Assembly (NCBI GenBank): GCA_934045905.1
Contig: CAKOGZ010000157.1
Coordinates: forward strand, 186,001-250,000
DNA: 64,000 nucleotides
Source: Leuctra nigra
Taxonomy: Eukaryota > Arthropoda > Insecta > Plecoptera > Leuctridae
Reading direction: 5' to 3'
The translations under genes and the position numbers were made by a program. This document shows, piece by piece, positions 37,919 to 51,820 of this stretch (its first letter is position 1; each line of letters starts with the position of its first letter). A model generated the notes under the pieces. The model ran no database searches. It saw only the letters and a program-made list of their open reading frames with translations, and had not been told where the DNA came from.

Positions 37919-40900
37919 ACAGGTTAGCAAAGCGAGCGTAGCTGACTCATCACAAGCTTTAACCTCCATTGACTAAAAAATGGATGAAAACCTAGGAAAT
38001 GAGGAAAATCTAAGGAACATTGTTAATTGTTACATTGTTACCTTTGAAGGCTAACCTACATTGTTGGTCAATATACATTGACAAAAAAATGGATGAAAAT
38101 CTATCGGGGGTGGACCCATCAGCTTCTGAATAACATGAACAGTTAATTCCGGCGAATCGGAGAGTCTGACATAAAAAAGTGTTTCTGCACTTTTTAAGCC
38201 TCTCACCATCTACTATATAGGGTAACGTTGTCAACTCTCTTAGAGTTATAGATTCGTCACAAAGTAGGAAACAAATAAAAAAATATCAATATGAGCTACT
38301 TCTAAAGTGGCACCCCCCCTATTTTTATCGAATTTTCTTGAAGCCTAACGTTATGCCGAGAAATGAAATAAAACACTTTTCGAAAATAATAGGCTTAACA
38401 TTAACATGTAAAAAAAAATCTCCCCTCTGTCTCCTGGAGTCGCCCGACGTTGCCCGGTCAGATAATTTTATAATAAAGTTAGGTTAGGGTAGGTTAGCGA
38501 AGCGAGCGAAGCGAGCGTAGCTGACCTTTAACAAGCTTTAACCTACAGTGACAAAAAATTGATGAAAACCTATCAGGATTGTGCCCTTCTGCTTCTGAAG
38601 GACATAAACTAAGAAATGCGGCGTATCGGAGCGTCTGACAGAAAAAAGTGTTTCTGCCCTTTTTAAGCCTCTCTCCATCATCCATATGGTGTATCATTTT
38701 CAGCTCTCTAAGAGTAATAGATTCGTCACAAAGTAGGAAACAAACAAAACTTTTTCAATATGACCTACTTCTAAAGTGGCACCCCCCCTGTTTTTATCGA
38801 ATTTTCTTGATGCCTACACAACGTTATGCCGAGAAATGTAATAAAACACTTTTCGAAAAAAAATAGGCTTATAAATAAAATTATAAAAAAGAACCCCACT
38901 CTGCCCCCTTGGAGTCGCCCGACGCTGCCCCGTCAGATTATTATATAATAAAGTTAGGTTAATACAGGTTAGCGAAGCGAGCTTAGCTGACTCATCACAA
39001 GCTTTAACCTCCATTGACTAAAAAATGGATGAAAACCTAGGAAATGAGGAAAATCTAAGGAACATTGTTAATTGTTACATTGTTTCCTTTGTAGGCTAAC
39101 TTACATTGTTGGTCAATATACATTGACAAAAAAATGGATGAAAAACTATCGGGGGTGGACCCATCAGCTTCTGAATATCATGAACAGTTAATTCCGGCGA
39201 ATCGGAGAGTCTGACATAAAAAAGTGTTTCTGCACTTTTTAAGCCTCTCTCCATCATCTATATGGTGTATCATTTTCAGCTCTCTAAGAGTAATAGATTC
39301 GTCACAAAGTAGGAAACAAACTAAATTTTTTCAATATGAGCTACTTCTAAAGTGGCACCCCCCTGTTTTTATCGAATTTTCTTGAAGCCTACACTACGTT
39401 ATGCCGAGAAATGTAATAAAACACTTTTCGAAAAAAAATAGGCTTAAAAAAAAATTATAAAAAAGAACCCCACGCTGCCCCCTTGGAGTCGCCCGACGCT
39501 GCCCTGTCAGATTACTATATAATAAAGTTAGGTTAATACAGGTTAGCGAAGCGAGCGTAGCTGACTCATCACAAGCTTTAACCTCCATTGACTAAAAAAT
39601 GGATGAAAACCTAGGAAATGAGGAAAATCTAAGGAACATTGTTAATTGTTACATTGTTACCTTTGTAGGCTAACCTACATTGTTGGTCAATATACATTGA
39701 CAAAAAAATGGATGAAAATCTATCGGGGGTGGACCCATCAGCTTCTGAATAACATGAACAGTTAATTCCGGCGAATCGGAGAGTCTGACATAAAAAAGTG
39801 TTTCTGCACTTTTTAAGCCTCTCACCATCTACTATATAGGGTAACGTTGTCAACTCTCTTAGAGTTATAGATTCGTCACAAAGTAGGAAACAAATAAAAA
39901 AATATCAATATGAGCTACTTCTAAAGTGGCACCCCCCTATTTTTATCGAATTTTCTTGAAGCCTACACAACGTTATGCCGAGAAATGAAATAAAACACTT
40001 TTCGAAAATAATAGGCTTAACATTAACATGTAAAAAAAAATCTCCCCTCTGTCTCCTGGAGTCGCCCGACGTTGCCCGGTCAGATAATTTTATAATAAAG
40101 TTAGGTTAGGGTAGGTTAGCGAAGCGAGCGAAGCGAGCGTAGCTGACCCTTAACAAGCTTTAACCTACAGTGACAAAAAATTGATGAAAACCTATCAGGA
40201 TTGTGCCCTTCTGCTTCTGAAGGACATAAACTAAGAAATGCGGCGTATCGGAGCGTCTGACAGAAAAAAGTGTTTCTGCACTTTTTAAGCCTCTCTCCAT
40301 CATCCATATGGTGTATCATTTTCAGCTCTCTAAGAGTAATAGATTCGTCACAAAGTAGGAAACAAACAAAACTTTTTCAATATGACCTACTTCTAAAGTG
40401 GCACCCCCCCTGTTTTTATCGAATTTTCTTGATGCCTACACAACGTTATGCCGAGAAATGTAATAAAACACTTTTCGAAAAAAAATAGGCTTATAAATAA
40501 AATTATAAAAAAGAACCCCACTCTGCCCCCTTGGAGTCGCCCGACGCTGCCCCGTCAGATTATTATATAATAAAGTTAGGTTAATACAGGTTAGCGAAGC
40601 GAGCTTAGCTGACTCATCACAAGCTTTAACCTCCATTGACTAAAAAATGGATGAAAACCTAGGGAATGAGGAAAATCTAAGGAACATTGTTAATTGTTAC
40701 ATTGTTTCCTTTGTAGGCTAACTTACATTGTTGGTCAATATACATTGACAAAAAAATGGATGAAAAACTATCGGGGGTGGACCCATCAGCTTCTGAATAT
40801 CATGAACAGTTAATTCCGGCGAATCGGAGAGTCTGACATAAAAAAGTGTTTCTGCACTTTTTAAGCCTCTCACCATCTACTATATAGGGTAACGTTGTCA

Positions 40901-43347
40901 ACTCTCTTAGAGTTATAGATTCGTCACAAAGTAGGAAACAAATAAAAAAATATCAATATGAGCTACTTCTAAAGTGGCACCCCCCTATTTTTATCGAATT
41001 TTCTTGAAGCCTAACGTTATGCCGAGAAATGAAATAAAACACTTTTCGAAAATAATAGGCTTAACATTAACATGTAAAAAAAAATCTTCCCTCTGTCTCC
41101 TGGAGTCGCCCGACGTTGCCCGGTCAGATAATTTTATAATAAAGTTAGGTTAGGGTAGGTTAGCGAAGCGAGCTTAGCTGACTCATCACAAGCTTTAACC
41201 TCCATTGACTAAAAAATGGATGAAAACCTAGGAAATGAGGAAAATCTAAGGAACATTGTTAATTGTTACATTGTTACCTTTGTAGGCTAACCTACATTGT
41301 TGGTCAATATACATTGACAAAAAAATGGATGAAAATCTATCGGGGGTGGACCCATCAGCTTCTGAATAACATGAACAGTTAATTCCGGCGAATCGGAGAG
41401 TCTGACATAAAAAAGTGTTTCTGCACTTTTTAAGCCTCTCACCATCTACTATATAGGGTAACGTTGTCAACTCTCTTAGAGTTATAGATTCGTCACAAAG
41501 TAGGAAACAAATAAAAAAATATCAATATGAGCTACTTCTAAAGTGGCACCCCCCTATTTTTATCGAATTTTCTTGAAGCCTAACGTTATGCCGAGAAATG
41601 AAATAAAACACTTTTCGAAAATAATAGGCTTAACATTAACATGTAAAAAAAAATCTCCCCTCTGTCTCCTGGAGTCGCCCGACGTTGCCCGGTCAGATAA
41701 TTTTATAATAAAGTTAGGTTAGGGTAGGTTAGCGAAGCGAGCGAAGCGAGCGTAGCTGACCCTTAACAAGCTTTAACCTACAGTGACAAAAAATTGATGA
41801 AAACCTATCAGGATTGTGCCCTTCTGCTTCTGAAGGACATAAACTAAGAAATGCGGCGTATCGGAGCGTCTGACAGAAAAAAGTGTTTCTGCACTTTTTA
41901 AGCCTCTCTCCATCATCTATATGGTGTATCATTTTCAGCTTTCTAAGAGTAATAGATTCGTCACAAAGTAGGAAACAAACTAAATGTTTTCAATATGAGC
42001 TACTTCTAAAGTGGCACCCCCCTGTTTTTATCGAATTTTCTTGAAGCCTACACAACGTTATGCCGAGAAATGTAATAAAACACTTTTCGAAAAAAAATAG
42101 GCTTAAAAACAAAATTATAAAAAAGGACCCCACGCTGCCCCCTTGGAGTCGCCCGACGCTGCCCTGTCAGATTACTATATAATAAAGTTAGGTTAATACA
42201 GGTTAGCGAAGCGAGCGTAGCTGACTCATCACAAGCTTTAACCTCCATTGACTAAAAAATGGATGAAAACCTAGGAAATGAGGAAAATCTAAGGAACATT
42301 GTTAATTGTTACATTGTTGCCTTTGTAGGCTAACCTACATTGTTGGTCAATATACATTGACAAAAAAATGGATGAAAAGCTATCGGGGGTGGACCCATCA
42401 GCTTCTGAATATCATGAACAGTTAATTCCGGCGAATCGGAGAGTCTGACATAAAAAAGTGTTTCTGCACATTTTAAGCCTCTCTCCATCATCTATATGGT
42501 GTATCATTTTCAGCTCTCTAAGAGTAATAGATTCGTCACAAAGTAGGAAACAAACTAAATTTTTTCAATATGAGCTACTTCTAAAGTGGCACTGCCCTGT
42601 TTTTATCGAATTTTCTTGAAGCCTACACAACGTTATGCCGAGAAATGTAATAAAACACTTTTCGAAAAAAAATAGGCTTAAAAACAAAATTATAAAAAAG
42701 AACCCCACGCTGCCCCCTTGGAGTCGCCCGACGCTGCCCTGTCAGATTACTATATAATAAAGTTAGGTTAATACAGGTTAGCGAAGCGAGCGTAGCTGAC
42801 TCATCACAAGCTTTAACCTCCATTGACTAAAAAATGGATGAAAACCTAGGAAATGAGGAAAATCTAAGGAACATTGTTAATTGTTACATTGTTTCCTTTG
42901 TAGGCTAACCTACATTGTTGGTCAATATACATTGACAAAAAAATTGATGAAAAGCTATCGGGGGTGGACCCATCAGCTTCTGAATATCATGAACAGTTAA
43001 TTCCGGCGAATCGGAGAGTCTGACATAAAAAAGTGTTTCTGCACATTTTAAGCCTCTCTCCATCATCTATATGGTGTATCATTTTCAGCTCTCTAAGAGT
43101 AATAGATTCGTCACAAAGTAGGAAACAAACTAAATTTTTTCAATATGAGCTACTTCTAAAGTGGCACTGCCCTGTTTTTATCGAATTTTCTTGAAGCCTA
43201 CACAACGTTATGCCGAGAAATGTAATAAAACACTTTTCGAAAAAAAATAGGCTTAAAAACAAAATTATAAAAAAGAACCCCACGCTGCCCCCTTGGAGTC
43301 GCCCGACGCTGCCCTGTCAGATTACTATATAATAAAGTTAGGTTAAT
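37919..43347 (+). repeat. HOR block, 10 monomers, 5,429 bp (second of a tandem pair)
   Basis: Monomer starts are 37919 c, 38489 s', 38964 e, 39538 d-like, 40111 s', 40586 e/d recombinant, 41155 d-like recombinant, 41724 s, 42198 a and 42773 b. It matches 32489-37918 for the first seven monomers, including all private markers. It diverges near 41656 (tctcccctctg instead of tcttccctctg), and its S is class s rather than s'. Confidence 0.93.
40586..41723 (+). repeat. Duplicate copies of the two recombinant L monomers
   Basis: Starts are 40586 (e 5' part with c/d 3' part, cctagggaatg) and 41155 (S-type start, single GAAGCGAGC, gcttagctgac, class d body). They repeat 35156-36293 with an offset of 5,430 bp, so the recombination happened once and was then copied. 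Confidence 0.87.
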
Positions 43348-45537
43348 ACAGGTTAGCAAAGCGAGCGTAGCTGACTCATCACAAGCTTTAACCTCCATTG
43401 ACTAAAAAATGGATGAAAACCTAGGAAATGAGGAAAATCTAAGGAACATTGTTAATTGTTACATTGTTACCTTTGTAGGCTAACCTACATTGTTGGTCAA
43501 TATACATTGACAAAAAAATGGATGAAAATCTATCGGGGGTGGACCCATCAGCTTCTGAATAACATGAACAGTTAATTCCGGCGAATCGGAGAGTCTGACA
43601 TAAAAAAGTGTTTCTGCACTTTTTAAGCCTCTCACCATCTACTATATAGGGTAACGTTGTCAACACTCTTAGAGTTATAGATTCGTCACAAAGTAGGAAA
43701 CAAATAAAAAAATATCAATATGAGCTACTTCTAAAGTGGCACCCCCCCTATTTTTATCGAATTTTCTTGAAGCCTAACGTTATGCCGAGAAATGAAATAA
43801 AACACTTTTCGAAAATAATAGGCTTAACATTAACATGTAAAAAAAAATCTCCCCTCTGTCTCCTGGAGTCGCCCGACGTTGCCCGGTCAGATAATTTTAT
43901 AATAAAGTTAGGTTAGGGTAGGTTAGCGAAGCGAGCGAAGCGAGCGTAGCTGACCCTTAACAAGCTTTAACCTACAGTGACAAAAAATTGATGAAAACCT
44001 ATCAGGATTGTGCCCTTCTGCTTCTGAAGGACATAAACTAAGAAATGCGGCGTATCGGAGCGTCTGACAGAAAAAAGTGTTTCTGCACTTTTTAAGCCTC
44101 TCTCCATCATCCATATGGTGTATCATTTTCAGCTCTCTAAGAGTAATAGATTCGTCACAAAGTAGGAAACAAACAAAACTTTTTCAATATGACCTACTTC
44201 TAAAGTGGCACCCCCCCTGTTTTTATCGAATTTTCTTGATGCCTACACAACGTTATGCCGAGAAATGTAATAAAACACTTTTCGAAAAAAAATAGGCTTA
44301 TAAATAAAATTATAAAAAAGAACCCCACTCTGCCCCCTTGGAGTCGCCCTTACGCTGCCCCGTCAGATTATTATATAATAAAGTTAGGTTAATACAGGTT
44401 AGCGAAGCGAGCTTAGCTGACTCATCACAAGCTTTAACCTCCATTGACTAAAAAATGGATGAAAACCTAGGAAATGAGGAAAATCTAAGGAACATTGTTA
44501 ATTGTTACATTGTTTCCTTTGTAGGCTAACTTACATTGTTGGTCAATATACATTGACAAAAAAATGGATGAAAAACTATCGGGGGTGGACCCATCAGCTT
44601 CTGAATATCATGAACAGTTAATTCCGGCGAATCGGAGAGTCTGACATAAAAAAGTGTTTCTGCACTTTTTAAGCCTCTCTCCATCATCTATATGGTGTAT
44701 CATTTTCAGCTCTCTAAGAGTAATAGATTCGTCACAAAGTAGGAAACAAACTAAATTTTTTCAATATGAGCTACTTCTAAAGTGGCACCCCCCTGTTTTT
44801 ATCGAATTTTCTTGAAGCCTACACTACGTTATGCCGAGAAATGTAATAAAACACTTTTCGAAAAAAAATAGGCTTAAAAAAAAAATTATAAAAAAGAACC
44901 CCACGCTGCCCCCTTGGAGTCGCCCGACGCTGCCCTGTCAGATTACTATATAATAAAGTTAGGTTAATACAGGTTAGCGAAGCGAGCGTAGCTGACTCAT
45001 CACAAGCTTTAACCTCCATTGACTAAAAAATGGATGAAAACCTAGGAAATGAGGAAAATCTAAGGAACATTGTTAATTGTTACATTGTTACCTTTGTAGG
45101 CTAACCTACATTGTTGGTCAATATACATTGACAAAAAAATGGATGAAAATCTATCGGGGGTGGACCCATCAGCTTCTGAATAACATGAACAGTTAATTCC
45201 GGCGAATCGGAGAGTCTGACATAAAAAAGTGTTTCTGCACTTTTTAAGCCTCTCACCATCTACTATATAGGGTAACGTTGTCAACTCTCTTAGAGTTATA
45301 GATTCGTCACAAAGTAGGAAACAAATAAAAAAATATCAATATGAGCTACTTCTAAAGTGGCACCCCCCTATTTTTATCGAATTTTCTTGAAGCCTAACGT
45401 TATGCCGAGAAATGAAATAAAACACTTTTCGAAAATAATAGGCTTAACATTAACATGTAAAAAAAAATCTCCCCTCTGTCTCCTGGAGTCGCCCGACGTT
45501 GCCCGGTCAGATAATTTTATAATAAAGTTAGGTTAGG

Positions 45538-46012
45538 GTAGGTTAGCGAAGCGAGCGAAGCGAGCGTAGCTGACCTTTAACAAGCTTTAACCTACAGTGA
45601 CAAAAAATTGATGAAAACCTATCAGGATTGTGCCCTTCTGCTTCTGAAGGACATAAACTAAGAAATGCGGCGTATCGGAGCGTCTGACAGAAAAAAGTGT
45701 TTCTGCACTTTTTAAGCCTCTCTCCATCATCTATATGGTGTATCATTTTCAGCTCTCTAAGAGTAATAGATTCGTCACAAAGTAGGAAACAAACAAAACT
45801 TTTTCAATATGACCTACTTCTAAAGTGGCACCCCCCCTGTTTTTATCGAATTTTCTTGATGCCTACACAACGTTATGCCGAGAAATGTAATAAAACACTT
45901 TTCGAAAAAAAATAGGCTTATAAATAAAATTATAAAAAAGAACCCCACTCTGCCCCCTTGGAGTCGCCCGACGCTGCCCCGTCAGATTATTATATAATAA
46001 AGTTAGGTTAAT
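45538..46012 (+). repeat. S monomer mosaic of s and s' (475 bp)
   Basis: It has catctatatgg of class s but the remaining s' sites (aaacaaaacttttt, tgacctac, 7-C tract, gatgcc, cttataaataaaatt). The copy at 49928, which otherwise matches, has catccatatgg. So a single C/T substitution explains this as well as a recombination would. Confidence 0.6.
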
Positions 46013-46587
46013 ACAGGTTAGCGAAGCGAGCTTAGCTGACTCATCACAAGCTTTAACCTCCATTGACTAAAAAATGGATGAAAACCTAGGAAATGAGGAA
46101 AATCTAAGGAACATTGTTAATTGTTACATTGTTTCCTTTGTAGGCTAACTTACATTGTTGGTCAATATACATTGACAAAAAAATGGATGAAAAACTATCG
46201 GGGGTGGACCCATCAGCTTCTGAATATCATGAACAGTTAATTCCGGCGAATCGGAGAGTCTGACATAAAAAAGTGTTTCTGCACTTTTTAAGCCTCTCTC
46301 CATCATCTATATGGTGTATCATTTTCAGCTCTCTAAGAGTAATAGATTCGTCACAAAGTAGGAAACAAACTAAATTTTTTCAATATGAGCTACTTCTAAA
46401 GTGGCACCCCCCTGTTTTTATCGAATTTTCTTGAAGCCTACACTACGTTATGCCGAGAAATGTAATAAAACACTTTTCGAAAAAAAATAGGCTTAAAAAA
46501 AAAATTATAAAAAAGAACCCCACGCTGCCCCCTTGGAGTCGCCCGACGCTGCCCTGTCAGATTACTATATAATAAAGTTAGGTTAAT

Positions 46588-47162
46588 ACAGGTTAGCGAA
46601 GCGAACGTAGCTGACTCATCACAAGCTTTAACCTCCATTGACTAAAAAATGGATGAAAACCTAGGAAATGAGGAAAATCTAAGGAACATTGTTAATTGTT
46701 ACATTGTTACCTTTGTAGGCTAACCTACATTGTTGGTCAATATACATTGACAAAAAAATGGATGAAAATCTATCGGGGGTGGACCCATCAGCTTCTGAAT
46801 ATCATGAACAGTTAATTCCGGCGAATCGGAGAGTCTGACATAAAAAAGTGTTTCTGCACATTTTAAGCCTCTCTCCATCATCTATATGGTGTATCATTTT
46901 CAGCTCTCTAAGAGTAATAGATTCGTCACAAAGTAGGAAACAAACTAAATTTTTTCAATATGAGCTACTTCTAAAGTGGCACTGCCCTGTTTTTATCGAA
47001 TTTTCTTGAAGCCTACACAACGTTATGCCGAGAAATGTAATAAAACACTTTTCGAAAAAAAATAGGCTTAAAAACAAAATTATAAAAAAGAACCCCATGC
47101 TGCCCCCTTGGAGTCGCCCGACGCTGCCCTGTCAGATTACTATATAATAAAGTTAGGTTAAT
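46588..47162 (+). repeat. Recombinant L monomer, class d 5' part joined to class a/b 3' part
   Basis: The 5' part is class d (ttacc, gaaaatcta up to about 46769). The 3' part is class a/b (gaatatc from about 46802, cacattttaag, ggcactgccctg, aaaagaacccc). The switch falls within about 32 bp. Unique sites are gcgaacgtagc and ccccatgctgcc. The monomer at 62339 has the same switch point. Confidence 0.85.
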
Positions 47163-50100
47163 ACAGGTTAGCGAAGCGAGCGTAGCTGACTCATCACAAG
47201 CTTTAACCTCCATTGACTAAAAAATGGATGAAAACCTAGGAAATGAGGAAAATCTAAGGAACATTGTTAATTGTTACATTGTTTCCTTTGTAGGCTAACC
47301 TACATTGTTGGTCAATATACATTGACAAAAAAATTGATGAAAAGCTATCGGGGGTGGACCCATCAGCTTCTGAATATCATGAACAGTTAATTCCGGCGAA
47401 TCGGAGAGTCTGACATAAAAAAGTGTTTCTGCACATTTTAAGCCTCTCTCCATCATCTATATGGTGTATCATTTTCAGCTCTCTAAGAGTAATAGATTCG
47501 TCACAAAGTAGGAAACAAACTAAATTTTTTCAATATGAGCTACTTCTAAAGTGGCACTGCCCTGTTTTTATCGAATTTTCTTGAAGCCTACACAACGTTA
47601 TGCCGAGAAATGTAATAAAACACTTTTCGAAAAAAAATAGGCTTAAAAACAAAATTATAAAAAAGAACCCCACGCTGCCCCCTTGGAGTCGCCCGACGCT
47701 GCCCTGTCAGATTACTATATAATAAAGTTAGGTTAATACAGGTTAGCAAAGCGAGCGTAGCTGACTCATCACAAGCTTTAACCTCCATTGACTAAAAAAT
47801 GGATGAAAACCTAGGAAATGAGGAAAATCTAAGGAACATTGTTAATTGTTACATTGTTACCTTTGTAGGCTAACCTACATTGTTGGTCAATATACATTGA
47901 CAAAAAAATGGATGAAAATCTATCGGGGGTGGACCCATCAGCTTCTGAATAACATGAACAGTTAATTCCGGCGAATCGGAGAGTCTGACATAAAAAAGTG
48001 TTTCTGCACTTTTTAAGCCTCTCACCATCTACTATATAGGGTAACGTTGTCAACTCTCTTAGAGTTATAGATTCGTCACAAAGTAGGAAACAAATAAAAA
48101 AATATCAATATGAGCTACTTCTAAAGTGGCACCCCCCCTATTTTTATCGAATTTTCTTGAAGCCTAACGTTATGCCGAGAAATGAAATAAAACACTTTTC
48201 GAAAATAATAGGCTTAACATTAACATGTAAAAAAAAATCTCCCCTCTGTCTCCTGGAGTCGCCCGACGTTGCCCGGTCAGATAATTTTATAATAAAGTTA
48301 GGTTAGGGTAGGTTAGCGAAGCGAGCGAAGCGAGCGTAGCTGACCCTTAACAAGCTTTAACCTACAGTGACAAAAAATTGATGAAAACCTATCAGGATTG
48401 TGCCCTTCTGCTTCTGAAGGACATAAACTAAGAAATGCGGCGTATCGGAGCGTCTGACAGAAAAAAGTGTTTCTGCACTTTTTAAGCCTCTCTCCATCAT
48501 CCATATGGTGTATCATTTTCAGCTCTCTAAGAGTAATAGATTCGTCACAAAGTAGGAAACAAACAAAACTTTTTCAATATGACCTACTTCTAAAGTGGCA
48601 CCCCCCCTGTTTTTATCGAATTTTCTTGATGCCTACACAACGTTATGCCGAGAAATGTAATAAAACACTTTTCGAAAAAAAATAGGCTTATAAATAAAAT
48701 TATAAAAAAGAACCCCACTCTGCCCCCTTGGAGTCGCCCTTACGCTGCCCCGTCAGATTATTATATAATAAAGTTAGGTTAATACAGGTTAGCGAAGCGA
48801 GCTTAGCTGACTCATCACAAGCTTTAACCTCCATTGACTAAAAAATGGATGAAAACCTAGGAAATGAGGAAAATCTAAGGAACATTGTTAATTGTTACAT
48901 TGTTTCCTTTGTAGGCTAACTTACATTGTTGGTCAATATACATTGACAAAAAAATGGATGAAAAACTATCGGGGGTGGACCCATCAGCTTCTGAATATCA
49001 TGAACAGTTAATTCCGGCGAATCGGAGAGTCTGACATAAAAAAGTGTTTCTGCACTTTTTAAGCCTCTCTCCATCATCTATATGGTGTATCATTTTCAGC
49101 TCTCTAAGAGTAATAGATTCGTCACAAAGTAGGAAACAAACTAAATTTTTTCAATATGAGCTACTTCTAAAGTGGCACCCCCCTGTTTTTATCGAATTTT
49201 CTTGAAGCCTACACTACGTTATGCCGAGAAATGTAATAAAACACTTTTCGAAAAAAAATAGGCTTAAAAAAAAAATTATAAAAAAGAACCCCACGCTGCC
49301 CCCTTGGAGTCGCCCGACGCTGCCCTGTCAGATTACTATATAATAAAGTTAGGTTAATACAGGTTAGCGAAGCGAGCGTAGCTGACTCATCACAAGCTTT
49401 AACCTCCATTGACTAAAAAATGGATGAAAACCTAGGAAATGAGGAAAATCTAAGGAACATTGTTAATTGTTACATTGTTACCTTTGTAGGCTAACCTACA
49501 TTGTTGGTCAATATACATTGACAAAAAAATGGATGAAAATCTATCGGGGGTGGACCCATCAGCTTCTGAATAACATGAACAGTTAATTCCGGCGAATCGG
49601 AGAGTCTGACATAAAAAAGTGTTTCTGCACTTTTTAAGCCTCTCACCATCTACTATATAGGGTAACGTTGTCAACTCTCTTAGAGTTATAGATTCGTCAC
49701 AAAGTAGGAAACAAATAAAAAAATATCAATATGAGCTACTTCTAAAGTGGCACCCCCCTATTTTTATCGAATTTTCTTGAAGCCTAACGTTATGCCGAGA
49801 AATGAAATAAAACACTTTTCGAAAATAATAGGCTTAACATTAACATGTAAAAAAAAATCTCCCCTCTGTCTCCTGGAGTCGCCCGACGTTGCCCGGTCAG
49901 ATAATTTTATAATAAAGTTAGGTTAGGGTAGGTTAGCGAAGCGAGCGAAGCGAGCGTAGCTGACCTTTAACAAGCTTTAACCTACAGTGACAAAAAATTG
50001 ATGAAAACCTATCAGGATTGTGCCCTTCTGCTTCTGAAGGACATAAACTAAGAAATGCGGCGTATCGGAGCGTCTGACAGAAAAAAGTGTTTCTGCACTT

Positions 50101-50402
50101 TTTAAGCCTCTCTCCATCATCCATATGGTGTATCATTTTCAGCTCTCTAAGAGTAATAGATTCGTCACAAAGTAGGAAACAAACAAAACTTTTTCAATAT
50201 GACCTACTTCTAAAGTGGCACCCCCCCTGTTTTTATCGAATTTTCTTGATGCCTACACAACGTTATGCCGAGAAATGTAATAAAACACTTTTCGAAAAAA
50301 AATAGGCTTATAAATAAAATTATAAAAAAGAACCCCACTCTGCCCCCTTGGAGTCGCCCGACGCTGCCCCGTCAGATTATTATATAATAAAGTTAGGTTA
50401 AT

Positions 50403-50971
50403 ACAGGTTAGCGAAGCGAGCTTAGCTGACTCATCACAAGCTTTAACCTCCATTGACTAAAAAATGGATGAAAACCTAGGAAATGAGGAAAATCTAAGGA
50501 ACATTGTTAATTGTTACATTGTTTCCTTTGTAGGCTAACTTACATTGTTGGTCAATATACATTGACAAAAAAATGGATGAAAAACTATCGGGGGTGGACC
50601 CATCAGCTTCTGAATATCATGAACAGTTAATTCCGGCGAATCGGAGAGTCTGACATAAAAAAGTGTTTCTGCACTTTTTAAGCCTCTCACCATCTACTAT
50701 ATAGGGTAACGTTGTCAACTCTCTTAGAGTTATAGATTCGTCACAAAGTAGGAAACAAATAAAAAAATATCAATATGAGCTACTTCTAAAGTGGCACCCC
50801 CCTATTTTTATCGAATTTTCTTGAAGCCTAACGTTATGCCGAGAAATGAAATAAAACACTTTTCGAAAATAATAGGCTTAACATTAACATGTAAAAAAAA
50901 ATCTCCCCTCTGTCTCCTGGAGTCGCCCGACGTTGCCCGGTCAGATAATTTTATAATAAAGTTAGGTTAGG
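50403..50971 (+). repeat. Recombinant L monomer, class e 5' part joined to class c/d 3' part
   Basis: Same plan as 35156: class e up to gaatatc (about 50618), then ctcaccatctac (about 50688) and the c/d 3' half. It lacks cctagggaatg and has tctcccctctg, so it is either an independent event or an older copy. It is followed directly by s'. Confidence 0.85.
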
Positions 50972-51816
50972 GTAGGTTAGCGAAGCGAGCGAAGCGAGCG
51001 TAGCTGACCCTTAACAAGCTTTAACCTACAGTGACAAAAAATTGATGAAAACCTATCAGGATTGTGCCCTTCTGCTTCTGAAGGACATAAACTAAGAAAT
51101 GCGGCGTATCGGAGCGTCTGACAGAAAAAAGTGTTTCTGCACTTTTTAAGCCTCTCTCCATCATCCATATGGTGTATCATTTTCAGCTCTCTAAGAGTAA
51201 TAGATTCGTCACAAAGTAGGAAACAAACAAAACTTTTTCAATATGACCTACTTCTAAAGTGGCACCCCCCCTGTTTTTATCGAATTTTCTTGATGCCTAC
51301 ACAACGTTATGCCGAGAAATGTAATAAAACACTTTTCGAAAAAAAATAGGCTTATAAATAAAATTATAAAAAAGAACCCCACTCTGCCCCCTTGGAGTCG
51401 CCCGACGCTGCCCCGTCAGATTATTATATAATAAAGTTAGGTTAATACAGGTTAGCGAAGCGAGCTTAGCTGACTCATCACAAGCTTTAACCTCCATTGA
51501 CTAAAAAATGGATGAAAACCTAGGAAATGAGGAAAATCTAAGGAACATTGTTAATTGTTACATTGTTTCCTTTGTAGGCTAACTTACATTGTTGGTCAAT
51601 ATACATTGACAAAAAAATGGATGAAAAACTATCGGGGGTGGACCCATCAGCTTCTGAATATCATGAACAGTTAATTCCGGCGAATCGGAGAGTCTGACAT
51701 AAAAAAGTGTTTCTGCACTTTTTAAGCCTCTCTCCATCATCTATATGGTGTATCATTTTCAGCTCTCTAAGAGTAATAGATTCGTCACAAAGTAGGAAAC
51801 AAACTAAATTTTTTCA

Positions 51817-51820
51817 ATAT
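51817..51820. repeat. Target-site duplication, left copy (ATAT)
   Basis: ATAT immediately before TGTAACGG. The identity between the two flanks extends to caatat if the final CA of the element is counted as flank, so the duplication is 4 bp under the TG...CA model and at most 6 bp. Confidence 0.72.

Larger units (their letters stand above)
43348..47737 (+). repeat. HOR block, 8 monomers, 4,390 bp
   Basis: Monomer starts are 43348 c, 43918 s' (476 bp, gtcgcccttacgctg), 44394 e, 44969 d, 45538 s/s' mosaic, 46013 e, 46588 recombinant and 47163 b. The private gtcgcccttacgctg recurs at about 48735, and aaaaattgatgaaaagc in b recurs at 42773, 56328 and 58524. Confidence 0.92.
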
